From Microscilla marina ATCC 23134 (lineage in GTDB: Bacteria; Bacteroidota; Bacteroidia; Cytophagales; Microscillaceae), in NCBI RefSeq assembly GCF_000169175.1, contig NZ_AAWS01000028.1, positions 52,205 through 116,204 on the forward strand: a DNA stretch of 64,000 bases. Direction: 5' to 3'. Below the pieces are notes generated by a model. That model saw only the letters and a program-made list of their open reading frames with translations, made no database searches and had not been told where the DNA came from. Positions 37,612 to 46,636 of the stretch are shown one piece after another. The first letter of the stretch is position 1, and the number at the start of each line of letters is the position of its first letter. The translations under genes were made by a program, and so were the position numbers.

Positions 37612-38652
37612 TTAATGATTATGTCCGTCACCTTTTGAATGTCCCTTAGGCATGGCTTTAGGTGCTTTACCTTTTTTAAAGTCAGTCAATTCTACATCAA
37701 ACACCAGTGTAGAGTTGGCAGGGATGTCTTTACCCATAGCACGAGGCCCGTAACCTAGTGTAGAAGGCACTAATAAAATGGCTTTGCTTCCTTTCTTCAA
37801 CAAAGCAAGTCCTTCATCCCAACCACGAATTACTTGTTGTCTGCCCAATATAAACTTAAAAGGCTGGTACTTTTTGGGGTTAGGTCCTTGGTATGTTCCG
37901 CCCTTTTTGGCAGCTTCTTCTACATTGGTATCAAACAAGTTACCATTGGTAAGTTTACCTACATAATTGGTGTACACTGTATCATGTTTTTCTGGTCGTT
38001 CACCTGTTCCCTCTTCGGTAACCACATAGTACAAACCGCTTGGGGTAGATTTTGCTTTGTCAGCCAACCCTTTTTCTTTGAGGTAGCTATGAATAGCAAT
38101 AGAATCATCGCGACGTACTTTCTGCTGAGCTTCTGTTTTGGCTTTTTCAATTTCGGCCATTGCTTCTGCGGCAGGTTTTACTTTGAGTACTTTCATAAAA
38201 TACCTCACATAGGTGCCTTTAGGAAACGTAGGTGGCATAGGGCGCCCCTGGTATTTGGCAGTAGAGTCGCTTGACACACCAATTACTACACTGTCGCCTT
38301 CAGAAATATACTGCATGATTTCAGCGATGTCTCCTTTAAAGCGGGGTGGCTGATAAATGAAGTTTTTAATAGGCTCTTTTTCGTAGCTATTTTGTAAAAC
38401 CGAATCTTTGTAGTTTTTTACAACCAAATGAAAGTCGATGGCACGATCAAACTTAAAAGCTTTGGCTGTATCGGGGTTATGGTTTATTACCTTATAATAA
38501 ATTCCAGTGGGGGTTTGCTCAAAACCAGTAAAATCTTCTTTAGAAGACTGCTGGCTAGAATCATTGTTTTCATCGTTGCCCTTCTTTCCACAACTTGTCA
38601 TAAAAAGCAACCCAAATAGCGTGAGGGCAGGCAAAATATAATACTTTCTCAT
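37612..38652 (-). CDS. FKBP-type peptidyl-prolyl isomerase lipoprotein
   Basis: 346 residues, lipoprotein signal (LFGLLFMTSC). Two FKBP-like regions are present. The first (about 48-160) is degenerate. The second (about 205-330) is complete: VYTNYVGKLTNGNLFDTN, FILGRQQVIRGWDEGLALLKKGSKAILLVPSTLGYG and STLVFDVELTDFKK. A helical linker joins them, and the C-terminus is His-rich (GHSKGDGHNH). It probably helps fold envelope proteins. Gliding Bacteroidota carry the related lipoprotein GldI, and closeness to gldE-gldD makes that possible, but it is not proven here. Confidence 0.9.
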   Translation of the reverse strand: MRKYYILPALTLFGLLFMTSCGKKGNDENNDSSQQSSKEDFTGFEQTPTGIYYKVINHNPDTAKAFKFDRAIDFHLVVKNYKDSVLQNSYEKEPIKNFIYQPPRFKGDIAEIMQYISEGDSVVIGVSSDSTAKYQGRPMPPTFPKGTYVRYFMKVLKVKPAAEAMAEIEKAKTEAQQKVRRDDSIAIHSYLKEKGLADKAKSTPSGLYYVVTEEGTGERPEKHDTVYTNYVGKLTNGNLFDTNVEEAAKKGGTYQGPNPKKYQPFKFILGRQQVIRGWDEGLALLKKGSKAILLVPSTLGYGPRAMGKDIPANSTLVFDVELTDFKKGKAPKAMPKGHSKGDGHNH

Positions 38653-38696
38653 TGTATAATTTAATGTTTAACTAATACAGTTTTTGGTTATTTACC

Positions 38697-38717
38697 AGAG
38701 GTTTTACAACAACCTCT
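38697..38717. other. Leader hairpin of the FKBP gene
   Basis: AGAGGTT / AACCTCT, 7-bp stem with a 7-nt loop, 45 bp upstream of the FKBP start codon. It may lie in the 5' leader. Confidence 0.35.
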
Positions 38718-38889
38718 GCAAAAGAATATTTCTTTATGAGGTGGTTCACCAATTCAGGGGGCGAATTTAGGAGAAAAAAAGCAGTATTAAACAGAACTAA
38801 GCCATTATATTAGTGCAAAACTGCGTTGAAACTAATTTTTAACGTTTGCGTTCATACCTGTAAACCTAATTTTATCATTAAATAACTTT

Positions 38890-39285
38890 ATGAATAACAT
38901 ACCTCCCACAGGAAGTAATAATCAAATCACTCGTTTTGCTATAGGGCTTATTATGCTGGTTGCAGGTGGCTACATGCTGCTCAATTCCATACATGTAGGG
39001 TATAGTTTTCACCACATATACCACATCAGAGGAGTAGGTACTTTTACTTCTGGTTATATTATGATTCCGTTCATGTTTGGTATAGGCATGATCTTTTATA
39101 ACTCCCGCAATATGCTGGGTTGGCTACTACTTATCGGGTCAGTAGTAATGCTGATTGTAGGGGTCATTAGTAGTGTACAGTTTAGGCTCTCACACATGAC
39201 CGCATTTGAGCTAATGACGATTTTGGTGTTGATGGTAGGTGGGCTTGGCTTGTTTTTGAGTAGCTTACGCGGACTAAAGAAATAA
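38890..39285 (+). CDS. Small four-helix membrane protein
   Basis: 131 residues. Four hydrophobic segments lie near 13-35, 50-72, 75-97 and 105-125 (for example FAIGLIMLVAGGYMLLN and GWLLLIGSVVMLIVGVISSV). There is a polar loop with several His (VGYSFHHIYHIRG) between the first two. No family is recognised. It is a single gene with its own terminator. Confidence 0.65.
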   Translation: MNNIPPTGSNNQITRFAIGLIMLVAGGYMLLNSIHVGYSFHHIYHIRGVGTFTSGYIMIPFMFGIGMIFYNSRNMLGWLLLIGSVVMLIVGVISSVQFRLSHMTAFELMTILVLMVGGLGLFLSSLRGLKK

Positions 39286-39322
39286 TACTACCCAATGTTT
39301 TTTGGACAATGCTTTGGGTTTT

Positions 39323-39355
39323 GGTCGTTCCACTTGTTTGGAGCGACTTTTTTTT
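39323..39355 (+). terminator. Intrinsic terminator after the four-helix membrane protein
   Basis: GTCGTTCCA / TGGAGCGAC (one T-G wobble) followed by eight T. Confidence 0.8.
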
Positions 39356-39365
39356 GTCTGTACCT

Positions 39366-40274
39366 CTACAACAATACCGGAATGTCTGCCCCTGGCAAGC
39401 CTTCCATTTCTATAGCCAATGTACCACTATTAAATGCCTCAGTATAAGATTCTCCTACCCCTAATGCCTCATAAAAACCTACCGAAAACATTCGGGCACT
39501 GGTGTCTTCTATGGCATCACTCATGCCTATTACATGAGGTATATGTTGCTTGATAGCCTCTGCTTGTGCATTAGAATAACAGGAGTTAAGCACTACACAT
39601 TGTACATACTCTTTAGCCATTTCAAACAACCTGCCCAGTGCATTGCTTGTAAGTACTACAGGGTTGCCATTGCTGCCATTGACTACAATGCCTTCGGCAA
39701 GTCCGGCATCAGCGCCTCCATGCCCCGAAAAATGGACAATCTCAGGTCTTTCTTCTTTGATCCTTTGTCTAATGATACTATTATTTACCTGGGGTTCCAT
39801 AATAAACTGAAAGTCATCCCGGTTACGTGACTTTTTCAGGGTATTTTGAATTTCCCTCATTTCATTACTTAACCTCAAGACCGTAGTTTCTGCTGGGTTG
39901 GCACTCATAAATAAAATCTTACTCACCTGAGAAGGGGTGTCACTGGCATTGTCAGCAGTAGTGGGAGTATTTGTAGGAGGGGTAAACGCATATTGCTGTC
40001 CCATAATCTCTTCATTTTGAAGCAGTTGATCCTTCATTCTTTCCAATACTTCATTTATCCTGCTGACTAAGTGTGATTTTTCCCGGTGAAGCTTGTCAGT
40101 ATCCATACTGGAAGATGACTGCATAAGCATGCTAAACCTGAAAGCAATATCGATTGCCTCGTTTTCTTGATAAGTGCTGGGGGCTACCTCATTCATTTTT
40201 TGTATGGCTGGTTGGATTTCCCCGTTTGCCAGTAAGGTTTTTATATATTGAATCACGTTCATGCCTGGGTTCAT
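39366..40274 (-). CDS. CHAT-domain protease with N-terminal effector-associated-like domain
   Basis: 302 residues. A helical N-terminal part (about 1-90; VIQYIKTLLANGEIQPAIQKMNEV) resembles the small effector-associated domains placed next to CHAT and other effectors in Bacteroidota. A Pro/Thr-rich linker (105-130) leads to the CHAT caspase-like domain. It starts KILFMSANPAETTVLRL, with the catalytic His in EIVHFSGHGG and the catalytic Cys in VVLNSCYSN; ISH-type later motifs (GMSDAIED) are present. It is probably a cytoplasmic cysteine peptidase in a stress or conflict pathway. No partner gene adjoins it: the neighbours are a membrane protein and a divergent TonB receptor. A start at 40262 is also possible. 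Confidence 0.85.
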   Translation of the reverse strand: MNPGMNVIQYIKTLLANGEIQPAIQKMNEVAPSTYQENEAIDIAFRFSMLMQSSSSMDTDKLHREKSHLVSRINEVLERMKDQLLQNEEIMGQQYAFTPPTNTPTTADNASDTPSQVSKILFMSANPAETTVLRLSNEMREIQNTLKKSRNRDDFQFIMEPQVNNSIIRQRIKEERPEIVHFSGHGGADAGLAEGIVVNGSNGNPVVLTSNALGRLFEMAKEYVQCVVLNSCYSNAQAEAIKQHIPHVIGMSDAIEDTSARMFSVGFYEALGVGESYTEAFNSGTLAIEMEGLPGADIPVLL

Positions 40275-40413
40275 TTTTTCTGTTGCCAGTAAGCAATTTA
40301 AGTATTTTACTTAAAAAACAAACTGTTTGTACAGGCGAAAGTCAAGGCGTTATCATAACTTTTGCCAGTCTTTTGTTGTTATCAAAGCGTAACACTAAAA
40401 CCTATGGCACCAA

Positions 40414-42759
40414 GTGAAAAATTCAGATTTGAAACGCATACTTGCTAAACTCATGTTAGTAGCTATATACTGTTGGGGTATTTGCCCAGTGGTTGCACAA
40501 AGCACAGTAAAAGTAAGTGGGTATGTAAAAGACGCCAGCACTGGCGAAGACCTCATAGGGGCAACAGTACAAATAGCTGGTACCACCCAAGGTGTAATCA
40601 CCAACGCTTATGGTTTTTATAGCATAGACTTACCTCTTGATAGTATAAAACTTGTGTTTTCTTATGTAGGCTATACCTCAGTAATACGATCACTCCAACT
40701 GAGCCAAAGCCTGGTACTCAACATCAACTTGCCCCCCCAACAAAAACAACTCGACGAAATAGTAGTAAAGGCCAATGGCTTGCGCGAAAAACTCAACTCT
40801 ACCCAAATGGGGGTAGAAAAACTCACTGCCCAGGAATTGAAAACTATTCCAGTTATTTTTGGCGAGCTCGACATCATCAAAGCTTTACAGCTCAAGCCGG
40901 GGGTATCTTCTGGGGGCGAAGCATCATCAGGTTTGTTTGTTCGGGGTGGGGGACCCGATCAAAACCTGGTGTTGCTCGATGAGGCACAAATTTATAATGC
41001 CGCTCATTTATTTGGTTTTTTTAGCATTTTTAACCCCGACGTGGTCAAAGCAGTAGACTTGTACAAGGGTGATTTTCCTGCACAATTTGGCGGCAGGTTA
41101 TCATCGGTATTGGACGTGAAAATGAGAGACGGCAACAAGCGAAAGTTTTCGGCAGCGGGAGGTATTGGGCTTATCTCGTCTCGGCTCACTCTGGAGGGAC
41201 CTATCCAAAAAGACAAATCCTCTTTTCTAATTGCCGGAAGGCGCACTTATTTCGATGTGTTTACTCGTGCCATCAACCGTGCGAATGAAGACAATGAAGA
41301 CTTTAACCCCATTCCTGACTATTATTTTTATGACCTGAATGCCAAGGTAAATTATGAGTTAGGCAAAAAAGATCGCCTGTTTCTGAGTGGTTATTTAGGA
41401 CGCGATGTGTTTGGTTTCAAAGACGATAACTTCGATTTTTCGTTTAAGTGGGGCAATACTGCAGCAGCTTTGCGCTGGAATCACGTGTTTAATTCGGGGC
41501 TATTTTCCAATACTACCTTGTCTTACACCACCTATGAGTATGAAATAGCCAATACCTTTGATATTTTCAACTTTAGCCTGGGGGCAAACATTCAGGACTA
41601 TAGCGCCAAGGTAGACTTTGACTATTTGCCCAACAACCAACACGTCATCAGGTTTGGGGCGCACTATACCTACCACGACTTTACTTTGGGCAGGCTTCGG
41701 GCGGGCAGCTCTGACGGTTCTGTTGACTTTGGTAGCGAAACCCGTTTGAACGGAAACGAAGCAGCAATTTTTATTACCGATGATTACACCATCAACGATC
41801 ATTGGCGGATCAATATGGGTTTAAGGTTGTCGGGTTTCGAGAACCAAGGGGAGACTTATGGAGGGTTTGAACCACGTTTCTCGGTACGTTATAAATTAAA
41901 TCCTACTGTGTCGTTAAAGGCAAGTGCAGCACGTATGTACCAATATGTCCACTTGGTGTCTAATTCCGGGGCTTCGTTGCCAACCGATATATGGTACCCT
42001 TCTACCAAACTGGTCAATCCTCAACGCTCTGACCAAGTGGCGCTGGGGGGCAGTATTTTGTTGTTTGACGGCAAGCTACTCATAAGCAATGAAATGTATT
42101 ACAAAGACATGGACAATCAACTGGACTTGAAAGACGGGGCGCAGATCTTTGCCAATCCCAACCTAGAGGATGAGTTTGTATTTGGGCGTGGCTGGAGCTA
42201 TGGCAACGAGGTTTATATAGAGAAAAAAGAAGGGCGTACAACTGGTTGGATTGGTTATACACTCTCGTGGACTTACCGCAAATTTGGCGCAAGCAATGGT
42301 AATTTACCCATCAATGGGGGCGCTCCTTTTTTTCCACGGTATGACCGTCGCCACGATATCTCAGTTGTGATTAGCCATAAATTCAACGAACGGCTAACGT
42401 TTACTGTGGCTTGGGTATATTATACAGGCAATGCTATTTCGTTGCCACCTGGACGGTTTTTTCTGCAAGATGTAGTAGGCGGAAACCCCACAGTGGTGCC
42501 TCGTTTTCAACAACGCAACGATTTGCGCATGCCCAATTACCACAGGTTAGATTTGGGGTTGGTCTGGAAGTTTTTTCCGCGTTGGGGCGAGTCTGATTTG
42601 ACTTTTAGCATTTATAATGCTTACAACCGCCTAAACCCTTATTTTATCTTTTTTGAAGAAATAAAAGACGCTAACACCAACCAAACCTTGGGTTTTCAGG
42701 CAAAACAAGTGTCTTTGTTTCCGGTGATCCCGTCTATTACCTACAATTTCAAATTTTAA
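40414..42759 (+). CDS. TonB-dependent outer-membrane receptor
   Basis: 781 residues. The start is GTG 40414; it gives a signal peptide ending in CPVVAQ. Domains in order are a carboxypeptidase-D-like regulatory domain (VKVSGYVKDASTGEDLIGATVQIAGTTQG), a plug (ELDIIKALQLKPGVSSGGEASSGLFVRGGGPDQNLVLLDEA) and a 22-strand barrel ending in ITYNFKF. It imports a large nutrient or siderophore with TonB energy. The following DUF4249 lipoprotein, 6 bp downstream, is its usual partner in this phylum. The substrate is unknown. Confidence 0.94.
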   Translation: MKNSDLKRILAKLMLVAIYCWGICPVVAQSTVKVSGYVKDASTGEDLIGATVQIAGTTQGVITNAYGFYSIDLPLDSIKLVFSYVGYTSVIRSLQLSQSLVLNINLPPQQKQLDEIVVKANGLREKLNSTQMGVEKLTAQELKTIPVIFGELDIIKALQLKPGVSSGGEASSGLFVRGGGPDQNLVLLDEAQIYNAAHLFGFFSIFNPDVVKAVDLYKGDFPAQFGGRLSSVLDVKMRDGNKRKFSAAGGIGLISSRLTLEGPIQKDKSSFLIAGRRTYFDVFTRAINRANEDNEDFNPIPDYYFYDLNAKVNYELGKKDRLFLSGYLGRDVFGFKDDNFDFSFKWGNTAAALRWNHVFNSGLFSNTTLSYTTYEYEIANTFDIFNFSLGANIQDYSAKVDFDYLPNNQHVIRFGAHYTYHDFTLGRLRAGSSDGSVDFGSETRLNGNEAAIFITDDYTINDHWRINMGLRLSGFENQGETYGGFEPRFSVRYKLNPTVSLKASAARMYQYVHLVSNSGASLPTDIWYPSTKLVNPQRSDQVALGGSILLFDGKLLISNEMYYKDMDNQLDLKDGAQIFANPNLEDEFVFGRGWSYGNEVYIEKKEGRTTGWIGYTLSWTYRKFGASNGNLPINGGAPFFPRYDRRHDISVVISHKFNERLTFTVAWVYYTGNAISLPPGRFFLQDVVGGNPTVVPRFQQRNDLRMPNYHRLDLGLVWKFFPRWGESDLTFSIYNAYNRLNPYFIFFEEIKDANTNQTLGFQAKQVSLFPVIPSITYNFKF

Positions 42760-42765
42760 GTATGT

Positions 42766-43614
42766 ATGCTTAACATTCAAGATAATTGCCGTTTTTCTGC
42801 CTTTTTATGGGTACTCATGCTTACTCTTATGGGGCTGAGTGCCTGCGATAGTTTACAAAAAGACATCACCATTGACCTACCACCTTATGCTCCCGAAATA
42901 GTAGTAGAGTGTTATCTGGAGCATGGCAAACCTTATCGTTTGTTGCTGACCGAAAGCACCAATTATTTTGGGGCAGTAGAGTTGCCACCTTTACCTCAGG
43001 CAAAAGTATCTATTGTACATAATGGGGTAGAGGAGGTGTTGAAATTTGAGTCAGGGTTTGATGCCAACAGCCGTAAATTTTATAACTATGTAGGTAGTAC
43101 TATAGTAGATTCTACTGCAGGGGGCGACTATGCGCTCAAGGTAGAAGATGTCCTCAAGGGGCGTTTGGTGACGGGTGTCACCAGTTTTTTGCCAGCTCCT
43201 CAACTAGATACCATCGAGGCTCGCTTTAGAGATAAAGATACCACTGCTTTTTTACTGACCAAGTTTCAGGACAATGACTCTGACAAACCCAACTATTACC
43301 GAATTATAATCAATAAAGATAGCTTAGGGGGAGAGCTTACCACCGAGTTTTCATTTGAAGGTCGGTTCAAAACAGGCAACCAGATCACTATAGGTACAGG
43401 TTATGACTTCAGAAGTGAAGATACTGTTTTTGTTGCTATATATCACATTAAGCGTGATTATTACGATTTTTTGGAAACCATAGAAGATGCACGTCAGGCA
43501 AATGGCAACCCCTTTGCCCAACCTGCAGTAGTAAAGTCGACCATTACCGGGGGGGTAGGGGTCTTTACTGCTTTGGCGTATGCCAGGCAACGGATAATCC
43601 TGAAAAAAGAGTGA
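42766..43614 (+). CDS. DUF4249 lipoprotein, partner of the TonB receptor
   Basis: 282 residues, signal with lipobox LSAC. The mature start IDLPPYAPEIVVECYLEHGKPYRLLLTESTNYF is characteristic of DUF4249. The rest is beta-rich, with FRDKDTTAFLLTKFQDNDSDKPNYYRI. Such proteins are outer-membrane lipoproteins paired with CarboxypepD_reg-type TonB receptors, likely as surface lids or ligand binders. The role is inferred from context. Confidence 0.88.
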   Translation: MLNIQDNCRFSAFLWVLMLTLMGLSACDSLQKDITIDLPPYAPEIVVECYLEHGKPYRLLLTESTNYFGAVELPPLPQAKVSIVHNGVEEVLKFESGFDANSRKFYNYVGSTIVDSTAGGDYALKVEDVLKGRLVTGVTSFLPAPQLDTIEARFRDKDTTAFLLTKFQDNDSDKPNYYRIIINKDSLGGELTTEFSFEGRFKTGNQITIGTGYDFRSEDTVFVAIYHIKRDYYDFLETIEDARQANGNPFAQPAVVKSTITGGVGVFTALAYARQRIILKKE

Positions 43615-43754
43615 GTTAATTTGTTTAGCAATAAAGTGTGGTATACTTAATTGTCCCTGGCTGAACCTTATCCATCAAGTGGTTAATTTTTTACAATACA
43701 TTGGCCAATGCCTTTGCTATACTTGTATTATTAGTCAATAACAAATCAAAAACG

Positions 43755-44288
43755 ATGATGGAACAAGGATTATTAGACAAAACAGGGAAGTCGTTGGAAC
43801 ACTGGATAGGAGTGCTTGAGCAAACAGGCATAGACAAGCACAAAGCGATGATGGATTACCTCAAGTCGGAACACGGCTTTACCCATGGTTTTGCCAACTT
43901 TGTGGCGCTCAAAGCCCGTAAAGCTGATGCAGGCTCTATGGAAGATACCGATTTGCTTGCTGCACAATACAAGGGCAAAGAAGCTTTGTTGCCTATTTAT
44001 GAACAGTTGATTGAGGTGATAGAGACTTTGGGCAACGACATTACCCAAACTCCCAAAAAGGCAGGGGTAAGTATTATTCGCAAAAAGCAGTTTGCTTTGA
44101 TAAAGCCCGCTACTAAAACCCGGATAGACCTGGGGCTCAAAATTAAAGATAAACCTATCGGCGAACGACTGCAAGGTTCTGGACCTTTTGGTACTATGTG
44201 TACCCATCGGGTAAAAATCATTGATATAAATGAGGTAGACGATGAGTTGATTGATTGGCTCAAAGAGGCGTATGAAAAGGCGGGATAG
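43755..44288 (+). CDS. DUF4287 / DUF5655 domain protein
   Basis: 177 residues from ATG 43755. An upstream TTG at 43701 would add an unlikely hydrophobic stretch. The N-terminal DUF4287 region (KTGKSLEHWIGVLEQTGIDKHKAMMDYLKSEHGFTHGFANFVAL) is followed by a DUF5655-type region with VSIIRKKQFALIKPATKTRIDLGLKIKD. Both are of unknown function and often occur fused. The protein is cytoplasmic and unlinked in function to its neighbours. Confidence 0.8.
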   Translation: MMEQGLLDKTGKSLEHWIGVLEQTGIDKHKAMMDYLKSEHGFTHGFANFVALKARKADAGSMEDTDLLAAQYKGKEALLPIYEQLIEVIETLGNDITQTPKKAGVSIIRKKQFALIKPATKTRIDLGLKIKDKPIGERLQGSGPFGTMCTHRVKIIDINEVDDELIDWLKEAYEKAG

Positions 44289-44360
44289 TTGATTTTATTC
44301 GGAGATTCCTTGTGTTGGGGTGATATCAAGATTCAGTAAACGTCTTGGATAGTAAAAAAG

Positions 44361-45053
44361 ATGGATACATTTGAGCTAGAGTGGTCGGTGCAAAAACTGA
44401 CCTACTCGAAAGCGTATGCTGAGGCAGGTCAAGCTGGCAAAAATAAGTTATGGTGTAATGAGCATGTAAAGTTTCGTCTCATCAAAAAGAAAGCACCCGA
44501 CCAAACATTAGAATGTTTTATTTCAGAAGTAAAGTATCTAAAAAAAAATGTTGTAGAGGATATTCGCCTGAGGGTTCGGTTTGTCATTAATGGACGATAC
44601 CTAGATAAAATGATTTGCTTTCAAGACAAGCAAGAGCAGTATTACCTGTTTTTGGAAGGGCACGTAAGTGTTCCCGAATTTGTAGCACATAATCAAGCCT
44701 ATGACTGGGCAAATTTTTTTATAAAAAAGTTTTTAGGCAAACCTTTTTCGGTCAATGATATGTATTGGTTTGATAACTGCGACGAGGCGTGGGCGAAAAA
44801 CCAATACCAAGAAGAGTTGGCAAGAGGAGTTCAACTCTATTGTTGCCCTATTTGTGGAGATAGGGATTGTGGTAATTTTGAAGTAAAAATACACCACCAA
44901 GGAAACAAGATTGTTTGGGATTGGAGTGCTTACCAAAGTTGGTGGAAGCTACCTTTAAACTTTTATTTTGACAAAAATTCTTATATAAAGGTTTTTGCGG
45001 AGTATAAAGCTTATATAGAACAACAAATAAAAATACAAAAGGCCAGTCGTTGA
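44361..45053 (+). CDS. Hypothetical protein with a Cys-rich motif
   Basis: 230 residues, no signal peptide, rich in Trp and Tyr. A cluster CCPICGDRDCGNF (about residues 159-171) could bind zinc. It is followed by EVKIHHQGNKIVWDWSAYQSWW. I recognise no family. The stop codon lies inside the stem of the downstream terminator. Confidence 0.6.
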   Translation: MDTFELEWSVQKLTYSKAYAEAGQAGKNKLWCNEHVKFRLIKKKAPDQTLECFISEVKYLKKNVVEDIRLRVRFVINGRYLDKMICFQDKQEQYYLFLEGHVSVPEFVAHNQAYDWANFFIKKFLGKPFSVNDMYWFDNCDEAWAKNQYQEELARGVQLYCCPICGDRDCGNFEVKIHHQGNKIVWDWSAYQSWWKLPLNFYFDKNSYIKVFAEYKAYIEQQIKIQKASR

Positions 45054-45077
45054 AAAGTATTCAATAACTGGCTTTTT
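45037..45077. terminator. Bidirectional terminator overlapping a stop codon
   Basis: GCCAGT / ACTGGC with inner TTGAA/TTCAA pairing, flanked by an A-run and a T-run. It lies between the hypothetical gene (+) and the end of icd (-). Confidence 0.75.
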
Positions 45078-45102
45078 ATCTTAGGGAGTAATCAATGATT
45101 GA

Positions 45103-46368
45103 TTACATATGCTTACTTACTTCTGCACCAAATTCTGAAGTTTTTAACAAGGTAGCACCTTCCATCAAACGCTCAAAATCGTAAGTTACTCGCTTGGCTC
45201 CAATGGCTCCGCTTAAACCTTTGTAGATCAAGTCGGCAGCTTCTTGCCAGCCTAAATGTTCAAGCATCATAGCACCTGACAAAATCACTGAACCAGGATT
45301 TACTTTGTCCAAACCAGCATATTTGGGAGCAGTACCATGGGTAGCTTCAAATATGGCACGTCCGGTTACATAGTTAATGTTGGCGCCTGGGGCAATACCA
45401 ATACCTCCTACTATAGCCGCCAAAGCATCTGATACATAGTCACCGTTGAGGTTCATAGTAGCAATGACCGAATACTCGGCAGGGCGGGTAAGGATTTGCT
45501 GTAAGAAAGCGTCAGCAATTACATCTTTTACAATGATTTTACCAGCTGCTTCAGCGTCAGCTTGTGCTTTGTTGGCCGCGTCTTTACCGTCTTTTTCGGC
45601 AATGCGGTCATACTGAGCCCAGGTAAACACTTTGTCGCCATACTCGCGTTCGGCAAGCTCGTACCCCCAGTTTTTGAAAGCACCCTCAGTAAACTTCATG
45701 ATGTTACCTTTGTGTACCAGCGTCAATGAAGGGCGTCCTTGCTTAATGGTGTATTCCAAGGCTGAGCGAACTAAACGTTCGGTACCTTCTTTAGAGATAG
45801 GTTTGATACCAAAAGAGGCTGTTTCAGGGAAACGGATTTTATCTACACCCATTTCCTTGATCAAAAAGTCTTTTACTTTTTGGGTACCTTCTTCTCCATG
45901 CATCCATTCTATGCCAGCATATACATCCTCTGTGTTTTCACGGAAAATGACCATGTTACAAAGTTCCGGACGTTTTACAGGCGAAGGTACTCCGTCGAAC
46001 CAACGAACAGGACGTATACAAGCATACAAATCCAGTTTTTGACGCAGTGCCACGTTCAGCGAACGGATTCCACCACCTACTGGTGTAGTCAAAGGACCTT
46101 TGATTCCTACCAAATATTCGTTGAAAGCATCTAAAGTAGCTTGTGGTAGCCACTCGCCAGTTTGGTCAAATGCTTTTTGTCCGGCAAGTACTTCTTTCCA
46201 GGCAAGTTTTTTAGCGCCGCCATAAGCTTTTTCTACAGCATTGTCTAAAACTTTTTGAGAGGCTGACCAAATATCTGGACCAGTTCCGTCACCTTCGATG
46301 AAAGGAATTACAGGAGTGTTGGGAACGTTCAATTCCCCGTCTTGAATGGTTATTTTCTGTTCACTCAT
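45103..46368 (-). CDS. icd: Isocitrate dehydrogenase, NADP-dependent
   Basis: 421 residues, the usual length of the E. coli type. It oxidises isocitrate to 2-oxoglutarate in the TCA cycle. Seen: the substrate loop [53 protein letters not shown], and the coenzyme region [21 protein letters not shown] with [11 protein letters not shown]. The Lys-Tyr in APKYAG and the Tyr/Arg in TYDFERL correspond to NADP-specifying residues in E. coli Icd. It is a single gene. Confidence 0.97.
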   Translation of the reverse strand: MSEQKITIQDGELNVPNTPVIPFIEGDGTGPDIWSASQKVLDNAVEKAYGGAKKLAWKEVLAGQKAFDQTGEWLPQATLDAFNEYLVGIKGPLTTPVGGGIRSLNVALRQKLDLYACIRPVRWFDGVPSPVKRPELCNMVIFRENTEDVYAGIEWMHGEEGTQKVKDFLIKEMGVDKIRFPETASFGIKPISKEGTERLVRSALEYTIKQGRPSLTLVHKGNIMKFTEGAFKNWGYELAEREYGDKVFTWAQYDRIAEKDGKDAANKAQADAEAAGKIIVKDVIADAFLQQILTRPAEYSVIATMNLNGDYVSDALAAIVGGIGIAPGANINYVTGRAIFEATHGTAPKYAGLDKVNPGSVILSGAMMLEHLGWQEAADLIYKGLSGAIGAKRVTYDFERLMEGATLLKTSEFGAEVSKHM

Positions 46369-46408
46369 TGTCTACGGGATCTAAAATTTAATTTGTTCTT
46401 GTTTCGCA

Positions 46409-46416
46409 CAAAAGTA
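46409..46416 (-). promoter_or_regulatory. Candidate -7 element upstream of icd
   Basis: TACTTTTG on the minus strand fits TAnnTTTG, 40 bp before the start codon. TTTG boxes occur at 12-bp and 26-bp spacing but not at 19 bp, so the call is tentative. Confidence 0.33.
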
Positions 46417-46636
46417 ACAACATTGTGCCAAAAATGGTTGCACAAATCAGAGATTTATTATAACCGGGAGGGGCATCAGACAGGCGATAAGAAGCACGGT
46501 GTTATATTTTAACAATATCCTGCTTTCAGATTGCAAGCAGGAGAGCAAAGTAACGCATTTACCCTCTAAATGACTCCCTTAGGTGAGCGTACACCCCTTG
46601 CAGTGGTCAAGTTTGCAAGTATTGCTCAAATGGTGT

